This document shows, piece by piece, positions 36,329-36,779 of a DNA stretch of 36,779 nt. The stretch comes from Dyella ginsengisoli LA-4. Its GTDB lineage: Bacteria > Pseudomonadota > Gammaproteobacteria > Xanthomonadales > Rhodanobacteraceae. The number at the start of each line of letters is the position of its first letter. The first letter of the stretch is position 1. The translations under genes and the position numbers were made by a program. The notes under the pieces were generated by a model. The model searched no databases, was not told the DNA's origin, and worked only from the letters and a program-made list of their open reading frames with translations. Location of the stretch: assembly GCF_000334915.1 (NCBI RefSeq), contig NZ_AMSF01000068.1, forward strand, positions 1 through 36,779, given 5' to 3'.

Positions 36329-36779
36329 ATGTCCGCCATCTTGACCAATGCCCTCGCGATCGGTGTAGATGGCGGCCTTGCCTTGTTTCAGGACGCCGTC
36401 CGCGCCGTGGACGATTCTTCGCTCAGCGACAACCAGCAGGCCGATCTGCGCCGCGCCGCCTGGATGGCGGCGGCGCAGGCGGGCGACCGCGTGGCTTACG
36501 AGCGCGTGCTGGGGGAATCGGTCGGGCTGGTCCGCGCGGTGGCCCGACGCCAGGGTGTGCCGGCGGACCAGCTTGACGACGTGGTGCAGGAGACCCTGAT
36601 CACCATCCATCGGGTCCGGCACACCTACGACCCGGCCCGTTCGTACCATGCCTGGCTGTCGGCCATCGCCAGCCGCCGGGCCATCGACAGCCTGCGCCAG
36701 AGCGGCCGGCGCGGTCGCCGCGAGTTGCACGAGCCGCTGGCCGTCGAACAGCATGCCGACGAGCGGCAGGCGAACGATG
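36329..36779 (+). CDS. ECF sigma factor, SigF-like, 3' end outside the window (partial)
   Basis: An open frame of 150 codons that runs off the right edge. From about residue 45 it has a sigma-70 region 2: AQAGDRVAYERVLGE, VRAVARRQGVPADQLDDVVQ, ETLITIHRVRHTYDPAR and AWLSAIASRRAIDSLRQ. The segment RHTYDPAR recalls SigF-type (ECF16) factors, which are usually paired with the membrane anti-sigma factor NrsF (DUF1109). Region 4 and any NrsF lie beyond the window. The ATG at 36329 has GGAG about 10 bases upstream; a GTG at 36407 is an alternative that would remove an unusual N-terminal segment of 26 residues. Its promoter and the divergent msrB promoter match each other. Confidence 0.85.
   Translation, partial: MSAILTNALAIGVDGGLALFQDAVRAVDDSSLSDNQQADLRRAAWMAAAQAGDRVAYERVLGESVGLVRAVARRQGVPADQLDDVVQETLITIHRVRHTYDPARSYHAWLSAIASRRAIDSLRQSGRRGRRELHEPLAVEQHADERQAND

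Noticed and set aside
35564-36754. A 396-codon minus-strand frame covering msrB and the sigma factor
   Set aside because: It is out of frame with msrB and antisense to the sigma gene; no motif.

Overview
This is a GC-rich chromosomal stretch of a Gram-negative bacterium, most likely a gammaproteobacterium of the Xanthomonadales (Rhodanobacteraceae such as Rhodanobacter or Dyella). That placement is an inference. It rests on high-GC codon use, the outer-membrane machinery (LptE, Pqi, a TonB-dependent receptor), RapA, glutathione-dependent glyoxalase, and the gene order leuS-lptE-holA-nadD. No tRNA, rRNA, CRISPR array, insertion sequence or prophage was seen. The content is mostly core and envelope genes.

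Layout. 1-4.9 kb: a secreted helix-hairpin-helix protein (-), then forward genes for an M20 dipeptidase, YggS, an exported NlpC/P60 hydrolase, glyoxalase I and a rhomboid protease. A perfect 21-bp-arm bidirectional terminator closes this block. 5-11.1 kb (-): rapA downstream of a Fur-controlled iron operon (fiu receptor, piuC hydroxylase). 11.1-18.1 kb (-): two tandem M13 lipoprotein metallopeptidases that share a 103-bp identical 3' end, an M14 carboxypeptidase and a DUF502 membrane protein. 18.2-19.4 kb (+): an ECF sigma factor translationally coupled to a membrane protein. 19.5-23.5 kb (-): a DUF4442 thioesterase-fold protein and two overlapping ArnT-type glycosyltransferases. 23.6-25.6 kb (+): an S9 peptidase. 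25.6-26.5 kb (-): CnoX. 26.65-30.2 kb (+): the pqi lipid-transport operon, with PqiA split into two genes. 30.3-35.2 kb (+): leuS-lptE-holA-nadD. 35.6-36.8 kb: a Tat-exported MsrB (-) divergent from a second ECF sigma factor (+) that runs off the window.

Two regulatory systems can be read directly. A Fur box lies inside the fiu promoter. The msrB/sigma-factor intergenic region carries two divergent promoters of identical architecture, GTAACC-16 nt-CGAA, one facing each gene. This suggests that the sigma factor drives both itself and the methionine-sulfoxide repair enzyme, in the manner of Caulobacter SigF. It is the most interesting signal in the window.

Other points of note are the two-gene PqiA, a glycosyltransferase paralogue that has lost the acidic motif expected in its first periplasmic loop, the near-identical ends of the M13 pair, and the absence of rsfS after nadD.
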